This document shows, in pieces, positions 6,044 through 7,171 of a stretch of 7,171 nt of DNA. Origin of the DNA: a bacterium (GTDB taxonomy: Bacteria; Margulisbacteria; Marinamargulisbacteria; JAAEMD01); NCBI GenBank assembly GCA_024225875.1, contig JAAEMD010000038.1, positions 1 to 7,171 of the forward strand, in the 5' to 3' direction. The stretch's first letter is position 1, and the number at the start of each line of letters is the position of its first letter. The translations under genes and the position numbers were made by a program. The notes below the pieces were generated by a model. That model did not search any database and was not told the origin of the DNA. It worked only from the letters and a program-made list of their open reading frames with translations.

Positions 6044-7094
6044 TAAAATAAATGCACAAAAAGCAGCTGTCAATGAAGCGCTGTTATTACTAATCAATGA
6101 TTTTGACAGAGAGTATTCACTATCAACAAACTCACCACTTATTATTAAGTCTATTAAAGAATATTGTTTAAGAGAGGCAAAACGATTACGTTCGCTGCTA
6201 TTTATTAATGCTTATTCAGCATATTGTAAAGCTGACAATAAAGTACTGGATCAAAATATATATAAAGCAGCAGCAGTACTGGAGCTGTGTCAGTGCTTTA
6301 TTTTGATTCATGATGATATTATTGATGAAGCAAAAATCCGTAGAGGTAAAGAAAGCCTGCATAATAAATTACGCTCTATAAAAAACAGTCATGAAACAGG
6401 AAAAAGTATTGCTCTTGTTTTGGGAGATATTATATATACATATGCAATCAAGTCCTTTTTAAAGACCTCTCCGCATCCATCAACAGTACTTAATGTACTG
6501 GAAATATTACTTGGTTCTGCAATTTATACAGGAGTTGGAGAAGTAAATGAATTATTAATTGCCAACTCTCAACTATCAGGTATAGATAAGTCAAGGATTA
6601 TTGAAGTTATGAATTTGAAAACCAGCGAATATAGTTTCACTGCCCCGTTATTAATAGCCGCAGATTTCGCCGGAGTCAAAGACAAACTTGAATTAAATAC
6701 ATTAAGGGAAGCTGGCAAAAATCTGGGAATTGCTTTTCAAATCAATGATGATATATTAAATACCCTGCCCTGTAATATTAAACCCGGAAAAGATCAGCAT
6801 GCAGATATCAGGGCCGGCAAAGCAACACTTCTTATCTGGCATACATACAACAAATCAGATCAGGCCAGAAAAAAAGAGATCCAGGAAATTATGGATAAAA
6901 AAGAAAAAACAGAAGACGATATTGCCAGGATATATGCTTCTTATAAAGCAACAAATACTATTGAGTTTGCTGAAAAAGAAAAAATAAAATACCTGAATCA
7001 GGCTATGGCTGGTATTAATAAACTTCAAATAAAAAAAACGCTTACTGAGTTTATATACCAGACATCATTCTATAATAATGACATTAAAAAATAA
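6036..7094 (+). CDS. Trans-polyprenyl diphosphate synthase
   Basis: A cytoplasmic enzyme of 352 residues that condenses isopentenyl diphosphate onto allylic diphosphates; here it probably supplies the prenyl donor for MenA. The first aspartate-rich motif is DDIID at 93-97, followed by Arg102-Arg103-Gly104. GD (130-131), KT (195-196) and the second aspartate-rich motif QINDDILN (235-242) follow, then ADIRAGKAT at 256-264 before a helical C-terminus. Length is normal for the family. The second motif ends in Asn (DDxxN) rather than Asp, a position that varies. Phe88, five residues before the first Asp, is the type of bulky residue that limits chain length in short-chain synthases, so a product around C15-C20 is possible despite the MenA neighbour; I do not name the chain length. 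The start overlaps the end of menA by 8 bp with no ribosome binding site, indicating translational coupling. Confidence 0.88.
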   Translation: MFDKINAQKAAVNEALLLLINDFDREYSLSTNSPLIIKSIKEYCLREAKRLRSLLFINAYSAYCKADNKVLDQNIYKAAAVLELCQCFILIHDDIIDEAKIRRGKESLHNKLRSIKNSHETGKSIALVLGDIIYTYAIKSFLKTSPHPSTVLNVLEILLGSAIYTGVGEVNELLIANSQLSGIDKSRIIEVMNLKTSEYSFTAPLLIAADFAGVKDKLELNTLREAGKNLGIAFQINDDILNTLPCNIKPGKDQHADIRAGKATLLIWHTYNKSDQARKKEIQEIMDKKEKTEDDIARIYASYKATNTIEFAEKEKIKYLNQAMAGINKLQIKKTLTEFIYQTSFYNNDIKK

Positions 7095-7099
7095 TAGTC

Positions 7100-7119
7100 T
7101 ATAATATATATATATTATA
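7100..7119. repeat. 20-bp perfect AT-only palindrome
   Basis: Positions 7100-7109 and 7110-7119 are exact reverse complements made only of A and T. The palindrome starts with TATAAT and therefore also has TATAAT on the other strand. It lies 6 bp after the polyprenyl synthase stop. It could act as a -10 region, a weak hairpin or an easily melted site. With no G+C and no following T-run, it is not a convincing terminator. Confidence 0.5.
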
Positions 7120-7126
7120 CTTTCTC

Positions 7127-7133
7127 AGGAGGA
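7127..7133 (+). promoter_or_regulatory. Strong Shine-Dalgarno motif without a nearby standard start
   Basis: AGGAGGA is the best ribosome-binding sequence in the window, yet no ATG, GTG or TTG occurs within normal range. The first ATG is at 7168-7170, 35 nt after AGGAGG, at the window edge. All three frames after the motif reach a stop before or at the edge. The next gene may start at 7168, and the motif may serve a short leader peptide with an unusual start, or none. Confidence 0.35.
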
Positions 7134-7171
7134 TATACCCAAACCGAAATAAAACCCAGAACATAACATGA

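Overview
The window is AT-rich DNA (clearly more A+T than G+C throughout) with six intact protein genes. Four read rightwards as two compact pairs, one single gene also reads rightwards, and one reads leftwards. The gene content fits a Gram-negative-type bacterium that makes vitamin B6 by the PdxB (deoxyxylulose-5-phosphate-dependent) route and uses menaquinone: there is a MenA-type prenyltransferase, a polyprenyl diphosphate synthase and a type II NADH:quinone oxidoreductase-like flavoprotein. I cannot name the species or phylum. Most genes lack a clear Shine-Dalgarno sequence.

Layout. Positions 1-278 hold a short tandem direct repeat (1-36) and the first copy of a ~117-bp palindromic element (125-241). 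Positions 279-2704 hold pdxB and, 8 bp later, a 12-helix major facilitator transporter, probably one operon. A 264-bp non-coding gap leads to a stand-alone CheY-like response regulator (2969-3364). Facing it is a 500-codon NDH-2-like gene on the minus strand (3449-4951), whose product has an unexpected beta-rich C-terminal extension. A second copy of the palindromic element (4978-5093) lies between this gene and the divergent pair menA (5144-6043) and polyprenyl synthase (6036-7094), which overlap by 8 bp. The last 77 bp hold a 20-bp AT palindrome, a strong AGGAGG motif and only the first bases of a possible next gene.

How it fits together. The right half looks like a respiratory-quinone module: the polyprenyl synthase makes the isoprenoid tail, MenA attaches it to the naphthoate head, and the divergent flavoenzyme could reduce the finished quinone with NADH. 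The left half couples a cofactor-biosynthesis enzyme to a transporter of unknown substrate. The most unusual signals are (i) two diverged copies of the same palindromic element, in the same orientation and each just upstream of a rightward operon, with internal stems that survive sequence change, and (ii) the fusion of an NDH-2-like enzyme to a domain resembling BatD-type beta-sandwiches. All functional calls rest on motif recognition by eye; no database search was run.
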